Shown here: piece by piece, positions 9,150 through 19,598 of the stretch
Numbering within the stretch: the first letter of the stretch is position 1
Layout: each line of letters begins with the position of its first letter
Assembly: GCF_014651035.1 (NCBI RefSeq)
Contig: NZ_BMWC01000009.1
Coordinates: 62,001 to 126,000, forward strand
DNA from: Streptomyces lomondensis
GTDB taxonomy: Bacteria > Actinomycetota > Actinomycetes > Streptomycetales > Streptomycetaceae
DNA: 64,000 nucleotides
Direction: 5' to 3'
Notes under the pieces: model-generated
What the model was told of the DNA's origin: nothing
Seen by the model: the letters and a program-made list of their open reading frames with translations, nothing else
The model's database searches: none
Program-made: the position numbers and the translations under genes

Positions 9150-9766
9150 AGGCGCACCTTCTCGCTCACCATCGCGCCTCCCTCGGCCAGCCTGCTGTTG
9201 TACGTCAGGCCCCAGTCGGAGCGGTTGATGGTGGTGGTGCCGTCGAATCCGACCCGGTCGTAACCGAAGGGGTCGGTGACGTGGCCGATATAGGTCATGT
9301 CCAGTACGACGGGACGGGATATGCCCTTGATGGTGAGCTCACCCGACATGCGATACAGGTCGGAGCCCGCGTGTTCCACCGAGGTGCTGGTGAAGCGCAT
9401 CCGCGGATAGGTCGCGGCGTCGAGGAAGTCCCGGCCGACCAGATGGGCGTCGCGTTGTTCCACTCCGGTATCGACACTGGACGTGAACAGGGTGATGTCG
9501 GCCCGTGACCGGGAGGGGTCGCGGGCGTCGAAGTAGAGCCGGCTTTCGTACTCCAGGAAACAACCGCGCACGGTGGTCACCATGGCGTGCCGGACGGAGA
9601 AGCCGATCCTGCTGTGCGCGGGGTCGACGACCCATTCACCGGTGAGATTCGCCAGGCTGGGGTCCGGCAGCACGGCAGTGGATGATGCCGGTGCGCCGCC
9701 GGGGCGCTGTGGGGGGACGGTCGGCGCCTGCCGGCGGGACGGCACGACGCGGTTGAACAAGTTCAT
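9104..9766 (-). CDS. YceI-family lipid-binding protein
   Basis: 220-residue protein with a complete YceI domain: WVVDPAHSRIGFSVRH (about residues 45-60), the SVDTG strand, DFLDAATYPRMRFTS (about 112-126), the LTIKGISRPV turn and the C-terminal SEKVRLQFDI strand. YceI proteins form a lipocalin-like barrel that binds isoprenoid or other amphipathic molecules. I see no export signal; the first 40 residues are basic and Pro-rich. The gene is convergent with the MOSC gene and shares 46 bases with it. Confidence 0.92.
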   Translation of the reverse strand: MNLFNRVVPSRRQAPTVPPQRPGGAPASSTAVLPDPSLANLTGEWVVDPAHSRIGFSVRHAMVTTVRGCFLEYESRLYFDARDPSRSRADITLFTSSVDTGVEQRDAHLVGRDFLDAATYPRMRFTSTSVEHAGSDLYRMSGELTIKGISRPVVLDMTYIGHVTDPFGYDRVGFDGTTTINRSDWGLTYNSRLAEGGAMVSEKVRLQFDIAAIRTPPSAG

Positions 9767-9927
9767 GATTCATCTAGGTACTTGAGTTTGGTTAACGCCG
9801 CAAGTCCCCTACCGATTTGCGGCCACTGAAGAGGAGCGCCTGACCTTTTTGCCACCGCTTTGCACAGAATCCACACATGGCTGTCGCTTCGCGGTACCGA
9901 AACAACCATCCGAAGCCCCATGGATTT

Positions 9928-10980
9928 TCATTTCGGGCATATCGGGGAATCGGCCTGCGTCATCTCGATCGCGAGGTCGTTGTCGACGGTGTAGTAGGGG
10001 CGCAGAGTGGATCCGTTCCGCGTGATCGCCGGGTAGACGTACACGTGCTTGCGGTCGGCGACGTCGTCGAGCAGGCGGCCGATCCTGATCTGCGGAGCGC
10101 CGGCGGTGGGCCGGACGAAGGCGTCCCAGATCCGGTCCGCCCGCCCGCCGTCGTCCGCCAGGTCCTCGGGGCCCGCGGTGAAGGAGAAGCCCCTGCCGTC
10201 GTCGTCGATGCGCGGGCGGAGGCTCCGTACGGTGTCGGTGCCGCGCAGGCGCAGGCGCACGGTGGCGTCCTCCTGGAGGAGCGCGCCGTGCAGGCGGGCG
10301 GCGACCGTCATCGACCGGTCCGTGACGTCGAGGGTGCGGGCCTCCGCGTGGGCGGTGCGCAGCCACGCCCGCAGCGCGAGGAAGCCGTCCTTGGTGACGT
10401 ACGGGATCCGGACGGCGACCGGGGCGGGCCGGTCGCGCAGGTGCCCGTCGACGAGGGCGCGCAGGTCCCGCAGGCCGGGTCGCAGCCGGAGGCGCTCGGC
10501 TCCTGGTTCCGGCAGGAGACAGACGTCCCAACGGCCTTCGTCGAGGGCCGGGTCCGGTTCCAGTACGGCGCGCAGGTGGCCGTCGGAGTCGTCCGGCGCC
10601 AGATCGAGGAGGTGGCGGGTCGTCTCGGGCCGGCCCTTCTTGGGACGCAGCCGCAGGAGCAGCTGGGGGCGGGCGGCCGGGGTCGGCGGGAGGCGGAAGG
10701 TGATCCTGCCGTCGGTGTCGATCGCGCAGTGGATGCGCGGGTGGGTGTCGGGCTGCGTGCCCGTCGTCGCGCCCTCCGGCGTTCCCATCGTCGTGCCTTC
10801 CGGCGTGGCCGTCGTCGCGCCTTCCGGCGTTCCCGTCGCCGTGCCTTCCGGCGTTCCCATCGCCGCGCCCTCCGGCGTACCCATCGCCGCGCCCTCCCGT
10901 GCGCCCGTCGCCGCGTCCTGTGGCGTACCCGACGCCGCGCCCTCCGGCGTGCCCATCGTCGGCCCTTCCTGCGTGCTCAT
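9928..10980 (-). CDS. Unknown protein with N-terminal octapeptide repeats, coupled to a glycosyltransferase
   Basis: 350-residue protein in two parts. Residues 1-72 are nine tandem octapeptides with consensus M/T-G-T-P-E-G-A-A/T, followed by a partial tenth. The rest looks like beta-rich globular sequence with several short strands (ARPQLLLRLRP, HLRAVLEPDP, APVAVRIPYV) and no motif I recognise; its repeated strand pattern recalls transferase-associated or Ig-like modules. Its ATG overlaps the glycosyltransferase stop codon by four bases (ATGA), so translation is coupled and the two proteins probably act together on a cell-surface glycan or polymer. No signal peptide or membrane segment is visible. 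Confidence 0.75.
   Translation of the reverse strand: MSTQEGPTMGTPEGAASGTPQDAATGAREGAAMGTPEGAAMGTPEGTATGTPEGATTATPEGTTMGTPEGATTGTQPDTHPRIHCAIDTDGRITFRLPPTPAARPQLLLRLRPKKGRPETTRHLLDLAPDDSDGHLRAVLEPDPALDEGRWDVCLLPEPGAERLRLRPGLRDLRALVDGHLRDRPAPVAVRIPYVTKDGFLALRAWLRTAHAEARTLDVTDRSMTVAARLHGALLQEDATVRLRLRGTDTVRSLRPRIDDDGRGFSFTAGPEDLADDGGRADRIWDAFVRPTAGAPQIRIGRLLDDVADRKHVYVYPAITRNGSTLRPYYTVDNDLAIEMTQADSPICPK
10765..10980 (-). repeat. 24-bp coding tandem repeat, nine units
   Basis: Nine degenerate 24-bp units encode the octapeptides M-G-T-P-E-G-A-A/T at the start of the protein above. Units differ mainly at third positions and at the last two codons; unit 3 reads SGTPQDAA and unit 4 TGAREGAA. A multiple of three keeps the frame under slippage, so unit number may vary between strains. 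Confidence 0.9.
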
Positions 10981-12245
10981 CGTCGTCCCTTCCGGAGCGT
11001 GCGCAGTACGCCGACGGCGGTGGCGTGGGCCGCGTCGCGGGCGGCGTGGCCGTGGCCGGTCAGCGGGCCGAGGGGCCGGTGGTCCTGCGGGGTGGTGGGC
11101 CGTCGGCCCGTGGTCCTGGCCGTGACGGCCTCGTCGAGGATGCGTTCGGCCTGTGCGACGACGGGGCCCGGGGCGAAGCGGCGGGCGTTCTCCAGGGCCG
11201 CGCGGCCCATGCGGCGGCGCCGTTCGTCGTCGCCGACGAGTTCCAGCAGGGCCGAGGCGAGGGCGTCACGGTCCCCGACCGGCACCAGACGGCCGTCGAA
11301 TCCGTCCTGGATGATCTCGCCGGGGCCGTAGGGGCAGTCGGTGCTGACGACGGGCAGTCCGCAGCGCATCGCCTCGACGATCGTCATGCCGAACGGCTCG
11401 AAGTCGGAGGCGGCCGCGCCGATCGACGCCTTGGCCCACTCCGCCTCCATGGGCGTGGCGGCCCCCATCAGGAACACGTTGTTCCACAGGCCGAGCTGTT
11501 CGATGAGCTGCCGCAGCCTGGGCTGCTCCTCGCCCTTGCCGTAAATGCGCAGCTGCCAGTCCGGGAACGCGGCGGCGACCTGGGCGAACGCCTCGATGAG
11601 CAGGTCGTAGCGCTTGACGCGGACCAGCCGGCCCGCGGCGGTCACGATCTTGGCGTTGCCGTCCGCCGGGGGCAGGACCGGGTCGGGGACGCTGTTCGGG
11701 AGGGCTTCGACGTGGACGCCGGGCAGCCACATCTTGCGCCGGTAGGCGGCGGCGTCCGCCTCGGTCACGGTGGTGATCACATCGAGGTGGCGGTAGGCGC
11801 GGCGCAGCGCGGTGCGCAGCCGCGGCGAGTGGTGGTCGAGGGTGAGGTGCTCCTGGCCGACGCGCAGCACGTGCCGCGGGGCCTGGCGGGCGATGTGCAC
11901 GTTGAGGCCCGGCCGGGTGCCGATGACGACGTCGGCGTCGAGGGTCTCCAGGCACTCGCCGATCCGCTGGTCGGTCAGCTCGCTGTACTGGTGATGGCGG
12001 TACTCGGCGGGCGGGAACACCGTCGCCGGTCTTCGGTGCAGCGGATGGTCCGCCTCCTTGCGCAGGTCCACCAGGGCCCGCAGCCGCACCCGGGGATCCA
12101 GCGTGAAGGTCGGGTGCTCCCGGTGGCGTAACGCGGAGACGATCTCCACGTCGTGCCGTTCGGCGAGCGCTCCGGCCAGGTTGAACGTGGTGGTGATCGT
12201 GCCTCCGATCCCGTAGGCGTTGTGGATCAGGAAAGAGATCTTCAT
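10977..12245 (-). CDS. Family 4 (GT-B) glycosyltransferase
   Basis: 422-residue glycosyltransferase. The N-terminal half begins MKISFLIHNAYGIGG, the usual glycine-rich acceptor-side loop. The C-terminal half has the nucleotide-sugar features of GT4: AAGRLVRVKRYDLLIEAF (about residues 220-237), the FEPFGMTIVEAM E-x7-E motif (about 304-315) and VVSTDCPYGPGEII. It should transfer a sugar from a nucleotide-sugar donor, retaining anomeric configuration; the acceptor is unknown. It is cytoplasmic, with no membrane segment. It is translationally coupled to the octapeptide-repeat protein downstream and divergent from a VanW protein. Confidence 0.92.
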   Translation of the reverse strand: MKISFLIHNAYGIGGTITTTFNLAGALAERHDVEIVSALRHREHPTFTLDPRVRLRALVDLRKEADHPLHRRPATVFPPAEYRHHQYSELTDQRIGECLETLDADVVIGTRPGLNVHIARQAPRHVLRVGQEHLTLDHHSPRLRTALRRAYRHLDVITTVTEADAAAYRRKMWLPGVHVEALPNSVPDPVLPPADGNAKIVTAAGRLVRVKRYDLLIEAFAQVAAAFPDWQLRIYGKGEEQPRLRQLIEQLGLWNNVFLMGAATPMEAEWAKASIGAAASDFEPFGMTIVEAMRCGLPVVSTDCPYGPGEIIQDGFDGRLVPVGDRDALASALLELVGDDERRRRMGRAALENARRFAPGPVVAQAERILDEAVTARTTGRRPTTPQDHRPLGPLTGHGHAARDAAHATAVGVLRTLRKGRR

Positions 12246-12463
12246 AGTGGCCTAGACCGCGTCAACCACCGGACAGTTGTTCGCCGTTACCACTCTGTGG
12301 CCGCGCCTGCGGGGCGGGCCGGTCCGGCCGGTTCCGGCGTGATCTCGGACATAAGTGGTCTGGGCCATACCGTTGTGCCGCACTTGTGTGGATAGCTTGG
12401 TGTGCTTGCCCGCAGCAGCGTCGCGTCATCGGGTGCCCCCTCGTACCGATTTCCAGGAGACCC

Positions 12464-14182
12464 ATGCGCCCCCGAATATCCTCCGTCCCGCGCATCACCT
12501 CCCTCCCGCCCCTCGCCCTGGCCGGCGGCGCGCTGGTCGTGGGCGTGGGCGGTCTGTATCTGGCCGGGCTGCTGCTCACGGGCGGCGAGATCGACTCCGG
12601 TACGACCGTGCGCGGCGTGGAGATCGGGGGGCTGAGCCGCGCGGAGGCGGTGCGGAAGCTGGAGCGGCGGCTGGGTCCGGCCGGCGCGCGGGAGCTGCCC
12701 GTGCGGGTCGGTGACCGGACCAGCACGGTCGATCCGCAGCGGGCCGGGCTCTCCTTCGACGTCCGGGAGACCGTCGACCGGGCGGCCCGCACCGGCAACG
12801 ATCCGCTGAGCGTGTTCGAGGGGTTCTTCCGCTCGGGCGGTGCCATCGAGCCGGTCGTACGGTTCGACGAGGACAAGGCCCGGGCCGCTCTCGGACAGCT
12901 GGCGAAGGGGCTCGACCAGAAGGTCCGGGACGGTGCCGTCGCCTTCGACGACGGCCGGGTGAAGGAAGTCGCGCCGCGCACGGGATACGCGCTCGACGTG
13001 GACGCCGCGGTGCCGCCCCTGCGTGCCTCCTTCCTCCGGGGGGACGCCGACGCGGTGACGGCCCTGCCGACGCGCGAGACCCGGCCGAAGGTCACCGCCG
13101 GGGAGGTACGGCGGGCGGTGCGCACCTTCGCGGAGCCGGCCATGTCGGCGCCCGTCACCCTCACCGCGGCCGGCCGGCGGTTCACGGTCGGCCCGGAGGT
13201 GCTGGGCGAGCATCTGACCATGCGGCCGGACGGCAGCGGCAGGCTCAGACCGGAACTCGACGCGAAGGGGCTGCGCGCCGCCCCCGCCGTCGCCGGGCCG
13301 CTCAACGACGTCACCACGACCGCCGAGAACGCCACACTGCGGCCGGACGGCGACAAGGCCGTGGTGGCCGAGGACGCCACACCCGGTCAGGAGGTCACCG
13401 ACAAGGCGCTGGGCAAGGCGGTGCTGCCGCTGCTCACCCGGTCGGGCGCCGGGCGCAGCGGCGCGGTGGAGGTGCGCAGGATCCAGCCCGAGGTGACCCG
13501 GGAGAACACCGCGGAGCTGGGGCTGACGGAGACGATGTCCTCCTTCACCGTCCACTTCGAACCGGCCGAGTACCGCACGAAGAACATCGGCCGGGCGGTG
13601 GAGCTCATCAACGGCTCCCTCGTGAGGCCGGACGAGACCTGGAGCTTCAACCGGACCGTCGGCGAGCGCACCGAGGAGAACGGCTTCGTCGAGGGCATCA
13701 TCATCCTCGACGACAAGTTCACCAAGGCCTCCGGCGGCGGCGTCTCGGCCGTGGCGACCACGGTGTACAACGCGCTGTTCTTCGCCGGGGTCAAGCCCGT
13801 GGAGCACGGCGCGCACTCCTTCTACATCGAGCGCTACCCGGAGGGCCGCGAGGCGACGGTCGCCTGGGGCAGCCTGGACCTGAGGTTCACCAACGACTCC
13901 GGCAAGGCGATCTACATCCAGGCCGAGTCCACGGACACCTCCGTGACCGTCTCCTTCCTCGGCACCCGCAAGTACGACGAGATCAAGTCGGTCAAGGGTC
14001 CCCGCACCGAGGTGAAGAAGCCCGAGAAGAAGGTGAGCGACGACAAGGAGTGCGTGCCGCAGACGCCGCTCGAAGGGTTCGACGTCACCGTGGAGCGGGT
14101 CTTCTACAACGACGGCAGGGAAGTGAAGCGCGAGCCGTTCCGCACGCACTACACGCCGCGTGACGAGATCGTGTGCGAGTGA
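12464..14182 (+). CDS. VanW-family cell-envelope protein
   Basis: 572-residue membrane-anchored protein: one N-terminal hydrophobic helix (about residues 17-41), two extracytoplasmic repeats of the peptidoglycan-binding type that precede VanW (starting VRGVEIGGLSRAEAVRKL near 51), then the VanW domain at about residues 370-490. The latter includes ETWSFNRTVGERTEENGF, the ASGGGVSAVATTVYNA core and the EHGAHSFYIERYPEGREATV stretch. A C-terminal Lys/Glu-rich tail carries one conserved-looking Cys and another close to the stop codon. VanW has no proven catalytic role; genes of this type sit with glycopeptide resistance or envelope genes. The ATG at 12464 follows AGGAGA. Confidence 0.92.
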   Translation: MRPRISSVPRITSLPPLALAGGALVVGVGGLYLAGLLLTGGEIDSGTTVRGVEIGGLSRAEAVRKLERRLGPAGARELPVRVGDRTSTVDPQRAGLSFDVRETVDRAARTGNDPLSVFEGFFRSGGAIEPVVRFDEDKARAALGQLAKGLDQKVRDGAVAFDDGRVKEVAPRTGYALDVDAAVPPLRASFLRGDADAVTALPTRETRPKVTAGEVRRAVRTFAEPAMSAPVTLTAAGRRFTVGPEVLGEHLTMRPDGSGRLRPELDAKGLRAAPAVAGPLNDVTTTAENATLRPDGDKAVVAEDATPGQEVTDKALGKAVLPLLTRSGAGRSGAVEVRRIQPEVTRENTAELGLTETMSSFTVHFEPAEYRTKNIGRAVELINGSLVRPDETWSFNRTVGERTEENGFVEGIIILDDKFTKASGGGVSAVATTVYNALFFAGVKPVEHGAHSFYIERYPEGREATVAWGSLDLRFTNDSGKAIYIQAESTDTSVTVSFLGTRKYDEIKSVKGPRTEVKKPEKKVSDDKECVPQTPLEGFDVTVERVFYNDGREVKREPFRTHYTPRDEIVCE

Positions 14183-14273
14183 TCCGCCCGCCGTTCGCCC
14201 TGCTCTGCAACTCTCGATTCCGACCGGAGCGTTGACCCTCCCCCGGAGCGCCAGCACAATGAGCGCGCATTGC

Positions 14274-14287
14274 TGAGAGCGCTCTCA
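14274..14287. promoter_or_regulatory. 14-bp perfect palindrome, LacI-type operator candidate
   Basis: TGAGAGCGCTCTCA is perfectly symmetric with a central CG, the form of LacI/GalR-family sites, and resembles the cellobiose regulator site of Streptomyces (TGGGAGCGCTCCCA). It ends 11 bp before the ATG of the six-hairpin glycosidase and abuts its ribosome site, so a bound repressor would block transcription or initiation. No LacI gene lies beside it; the regulator would act from elsewhere. Confidence 0.6.
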
Positions 14288-14298
14288 AGGGGAGATCC

Positions 14299-15690
14299 AT
14301 GACTGGCAGACAAGGCCCGGCGGTCAGCCGGCGTTCGCTCATCGGGGCCGGACTCGGCATCAGCGCCGCGGGGTTCACCGCCGTCTGCTCGGGCCAGGCC
14401 CTGGCGGCCGGTGCCGCCGCGGCGCGTCCCGCGTCGGCCCCGGCCCGTGGGCACGCCTTTCTCGCCGCCGCCATGGACGCCTACCCCGACCACGGCGGCA
14501 TCCGCCTGACCCAGAGCTACACCGACCAGGCCGGCCTGTTCAGCACCGCGTTCACCTACGACAACGCCCTGGCGATCCTGGCCCACCTCGCCGCCCGCAG
14601 CGGCAACGGCCTGACCCGGGCCGAGGCGCTGGGCGACGCTCTGCTCTACGCCCAGTCGCACGACCCGGCGTACGACGACGGCAGGCTCCGGCAGGCCTAC
14701 AACGTCGGGCCGTACACCTTCTACGACGGCTCGCCGCAGCCCGACGGCTTCGTACGGCCGGACGGCACCGTCAACGTGGGCACGCAGTTCGGCTTCACCG
14801 GCACGGCGGTGGGCGACATGGCCTGGGCCGGTATCGCGCTGAGCGCTCTCGCCCGCCGCACCGGGGCGCGCCGCTTCCTCACCGGCGCCGTACGGATCGG
14901 CGAGTGGATCGAGCGGACCGGCCGTACCGACGAGCCCCTCGGCGGCTACAAGTTCGGGGTCGACGGGGCGAACCAGAAGCTGCCGTTCACCTCGACCGAG
15001 CACAACACCGACCTGGTCTGCCTGTTCGGCCGGCTCGCCCGGCTCACCGGCGACCGGGTGTGGCTGGAGCGGCGTGCGCGGGCCGAGGCCTTCGTGCGGC
15101 GGATGTGGGAGCCGTCCGGCGGCTTCTTCTACACCGGCACCAACGACGGTGTCACGGTCAACAAGTCCCCGATCCCTGAGGACACCCAGACCTGGACGCA
15201 CCTCGCACTCGGCTCGCACCGCCACTCCCGTTCGCTGGACTGGGCCGTGGCGGAGCTGGCCGTCCTGGACCACTCCGGCCGCACCAACAGCACGGTTCCG
15301 GCCGGGCAGTCGTACGAGGGCGTCACCTTCAGTTCGGCGAGCCTCCTCGCGAACGAGGACGCCCCGATCGCGGCGGGGCAGCCCAAGCCCGATCGCAACG
15401 GCGTGTGGTTCGAGGGGACGGCCCACCTCGCGCTCGCCCTGCGCGACCGCGGGGCGCGGGGTGACGACGCGCGGGCCCGCCGTCTGATCGCGTCGACCGA
15501 GCAGGCCCAGGATCTGCTGGGCGGCGGTCAGACCGTCGGCGGGAGGGCGCTGCCCGAGCGCTGCGGGGTGGTGTCCGCGAGCAGCCCGCTGGACACCGGA
15601 TTCGGCTTCGGCTACTACCCGTACCGGCACACGGGGGCGACCGCCTGGTACCTGATGGCGGCGGCGCGGTACAACCCGCTGCGGGCCTGA
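14299..15690 (+). CDS. Tat-exported six-hairpin glycosidase-like protein
   Basis: 463-residue exported protein. Residues 1-38 form a twin-arginine signal (SRRSLIGAG, hydrophobic core, ALAAG cleavage region). The mature part is a helical repeat protein typical of (alpha/alpha)6 glycosidases: repeated A-L-x-x-L-A-x-x-T/S-G helices (NALAILAHLAARSG, GIALSALARRTGA, LVCLFGRLARLTG) and aromatic loops such as GGFFYTGT and FGFGYYPYRHTGATAWYL. I cannot assign a CAZy family or catalytic residues. The palindrome just upstream suggests sugar-responsive control. Convergent with the carbonic anhydrase. Confidence 0.8.
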   Translation: MTGRQGPAVSRRSLIGAGLGISAAGFTAVCSGQALAAGAAAARPASAPARGHAFLAAAMDAYPDHGGIRLTQSYTDQAGLFSTAFTYDNALAILAHLAARSGNGLTRAEALGDALLYAQSHDPAYDDGRLRQAYNVGPYTFYDGSPQPDGFVRPDGTVNVGTQFGFTGTAVGDMAWAGIALSALARRTGARRFLTGAVRIGEWIERTGRTDEPLGGYKFGVDGANQKLPFTSTEHNTDLVCLFGRLARLTGDRVWLERRARAEAFVRRMWEPSGGFFYTGTNDGVTVNKSPIPEDTQTWTHLALGSHRHSRSLDWAVAELAVLDHSGRTNSTVPAGQSYEGVTFSSASLLANEDAPIAAGQPKPDRNGVWFEGTAHLALALRDRGARGDDARARRLIASTEQAQDLLGGGQTVGGRALPERCGVVSASSPLDTGFGFGYYPYRHTGATAWYLMAAARYNPLRA

Positions 15691-15697
15691 CGGGTCG

Positions 15698-15730
15698 GCC
15701 CGGTCCGCTGCCGTGTGCGGCGGACCGGGC
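15698..15730. terminator. Bidirectional hairpin between convergent genes
   Basis: Eleven-base perfect arms (15698-15708 and 15720-15730, GCCCGGTCCGC and its complement) around an 11-base loop, lying in the 52-bp gap between the glycosidase and carbonic anhydrase stop codons. There is no U-tract, as is usual in Streptomyces. Confidence 0.7.
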
Positions 15731-15742
15731 GGGTTCGGGTTC

Positions 15743-16540
15743 TCAGGCGACGCGGTGGACGGCCTGGCTGGTCAGTTCGTAGCGGGCGCCGACGATCGCC
15801 AGCCGGCCGGTGTCGATCCTGGCGGCGAGGTCGGGCTCCGCGACCAGCCGGGAGCGGACGAGCCGGACGTTGGCGTCCACGGTCGCGTCGATCCGCGCGT
15901 CCCCGTCCTTGCCGTGGTCGATGGCCGGGCTGATCTGGTCGGCCAGGTACTGGATGTGGGCGGGCAGTTGTCCGCCGGACTGCTCCGCCTCGCAGGTGGC
16001 ACGGACCGCGCCGCACGACTGGTGCCCGAGGACGACGACCAGGGGTATGCCGAGTTCCAGGACGCCGTAGGCGACGCTGCCGAGCACGGCCTCGTCCAGG
16101 ACCTCGCCGGCGGTGCGCACGGTCATCAGGTCGCCGAGCCCCTGGTCGAAGACCAGCTCCGGGGGCACGCGCGAGTCGATGCAGCCGAGCACGACCGCGA
16201 AGGGGTGCTGGGCCGTCGTCAGGGTCCGCCGGATCTCGGGGGTTTCGTGCGGGTGGCGTTCGCGGTAGGCGCGCCAGCGCTGGTTGCCCGCGGCCAGCTC
16301 CTGGAGGGCCTCGCCCGGGGTGCTGGGCCGGGGGCCGGTGCCGGGGCCGGGGGTGTGGGGGGCGCCGGGGGCGGCGGTGGCCGGCCGGGCGGCGCCGAGG
16401 CCGGCGCCGAGGGCTGCGGCCCCGGTCAGCACGGTGCGCAGGAGGGTGCGGCGGACGGGGCCGCCGGTGGTCGGCCGTGAACCGTCGAAGGGGTGCGGTG
16501 CACGGCCGGCGCCTCTGTGGGCAGCGGAATCTGTCTTCAC
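15743..16540 (-). CDS. Exported beta-class carbonic anhydrase
   Basis: 265-residue beta-carbonic anhydrase with an N-terminal export segment: RRTLL followed by a hydrophobic Ala/Gly/Leu run and an ATAAPG region at about residues 29-58, consistent with a Tat signal. The enzyme domain has the zinc and active-site motifs CIDSRVPPE (zinc Cys, catalytic Asp-Arg dyad) and GHQSCGAV (zinc His and Cys), plus the RTAGEV segment. It should interconvert CO2 and bicarbonate outside the membrane. Most beta enzymes are cytoplasmic, so the leader is notable. GTG start; an internal start that removed the leader is conceivable but the leader looks genuine. Confidence 0.92.
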   Translation of the reverse strand: MKTDSAAHRGAGRAPHPFDGSRPTTGGPVRRTLLRTVLTGAAALGAGLGAARPATAAPGAPHTPGPGTGPRPSTPGEALQELAAGNQRWRAYRERHPHETPEIRRTLTTAQHPFAVVLGCIDSRVPPELVFDQGLGDLMTVRTAGEVLDEAVLGSVAYGVLELGIPLVVVLGHQSCGAVRATCEAEQSGGQLPAHIQYLADQISPAIDHGKDGDARIDATVDANVRLVRSRLVAEPDLAARIDTGRLAIVGARYELTSQAVHRVA

Positions 16541-16660
16541 GAGCAGAACGTATGCCCGAATCCGGGCGCGGCCGCAGGTCCTTGCCGTTTCATGGTGAGA
16601 GTTGGGTAAGTGATGTTCTTACGTTTAACGGTCTTTGACGATCCATCAGAAGACACGGGG

Positions 16661-16690
16661 GACGCCCCGGGCCGGCCGGCCCGGGGCGTC
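16661..16690. terminator. 30-bp perfect palindrome after katG
   Basis: A fully symmetric 15+15 base palindrome beginning GACGCCCCGG, 19 bases downstream of the katG stop codon. In RNA it would fold into a very stable GC hairpin ending katG transcription. Confidence 0.75.
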
Positions 16691-16708
16691 CTGTCACGAC
16701 GGGGTCGA

Positions 16709-18928
<2,220 letters not shown>

Positions 18929-18977
18929 GGAAATCCTTCCGGACGGGGTGGAGCACGGTGCTCGGGTGGATCGCGTG

Positions 18978-19415
18978 TCAGGAACTGCGAGCGGTGGAGC
19001 AGGAGGGGCACAGGCCCCAGTAGATGACCTCGGCCTCGTCGACGGCGAAGCCGCGGTCGTCGGACGCGGTCAGGCAGGGGGCGTGCCCGACCGCGCAGTC
19101 GACGTCGGCGACGGCTCCGCAGGACCGGCACACGAGGTGGTGGTGGTTGTCGCCGACCCGCCCCTCGTAGAGGGCCGGGCTGCCGGGTGGTTCGAGGCGG
19201 CGTATCAGTCCCGCCGCGGTGAGTGCGTGGAGCCCCTCGTAGACGGCTTGGACGGAGATGTGGCCGACGCGGCCGCGCACCTCGGAGGCGATCGCCTCGG
19301 CGCCGAGGTGGTCACCGTCCCGCACGGTCTCGAGCAGCGCGACGCGGGCGGCCGTCACCCGCAGGCCGGCACCGCGCAGCTCTTCTGCGGTGGTCGGGTT
19401 CCGGGAGGCGGTCAT
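18978..19415 (-). CDS. furA: Fur-family repressor FurA
   Basis: 145-residue Fur-family protein. A winged helix occupies about residues 10-85 (RVALLETVRDGDHLGAEAIASEV, then VQAVYEGLHALTAAGLI). The metal region includes NHHHLVCRSCG and, at the C-terminus, CPSC, the paired CxxC structural zinc sites. FurA in actinomycetes senses peroxide and iron and represses its own gene and the adjacent katG. I use the ATG at 19415; a TTG nine bases upstream is possible. Direct GGTTCAA repeats lie just upstream. Confidence 0.94.
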   Translation of the reverse strand: MTASRNPTTAEELRGAGLRVTAARVALLETVRDGDHLGAEAIASEVRGRVGHISVQAVYEGLHALTAAGLIRRLEPPGSPALYEGRVGDNHHHLVCRSCGAVADVDCAVGHAPCLTASDDRGFAVDEAEVIYWGLCPSCSTARSS

Positions 19416-19445
19416 GCGGGACAACCTAGCGGCATAAACACGACT

Positions 19446-19469
19446 GGTTCAAGAAAACGAACGGTTCAA
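19446..19469. promoter_or_regulatory. Direct GGTTCAA repeats upstream of furA
   Basis: Two GGTTCAA heptamers (19446-19452 and 19463-19469) are spaced 17 bp start to start in an AT-richer patch 31 bp upstream of the furA start codon. On the furA strand each reads TTGAACC. They are candidates for the autoregulatory FurA site or a -35 element. Confidence 0.45.
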
Positions 19470-19598
19470 TTTTGGTGTCGTATGCGTGAGGCTCTGGGAG
19501 GGGCGGCTGCGCCCGCCGGTACGTGAGCCATGTCACATGGCTGATGATCGTGCCCGGCCGATGTCAGTTCGAGCCGTGACCCGCCGGTCCGGGCGGGT

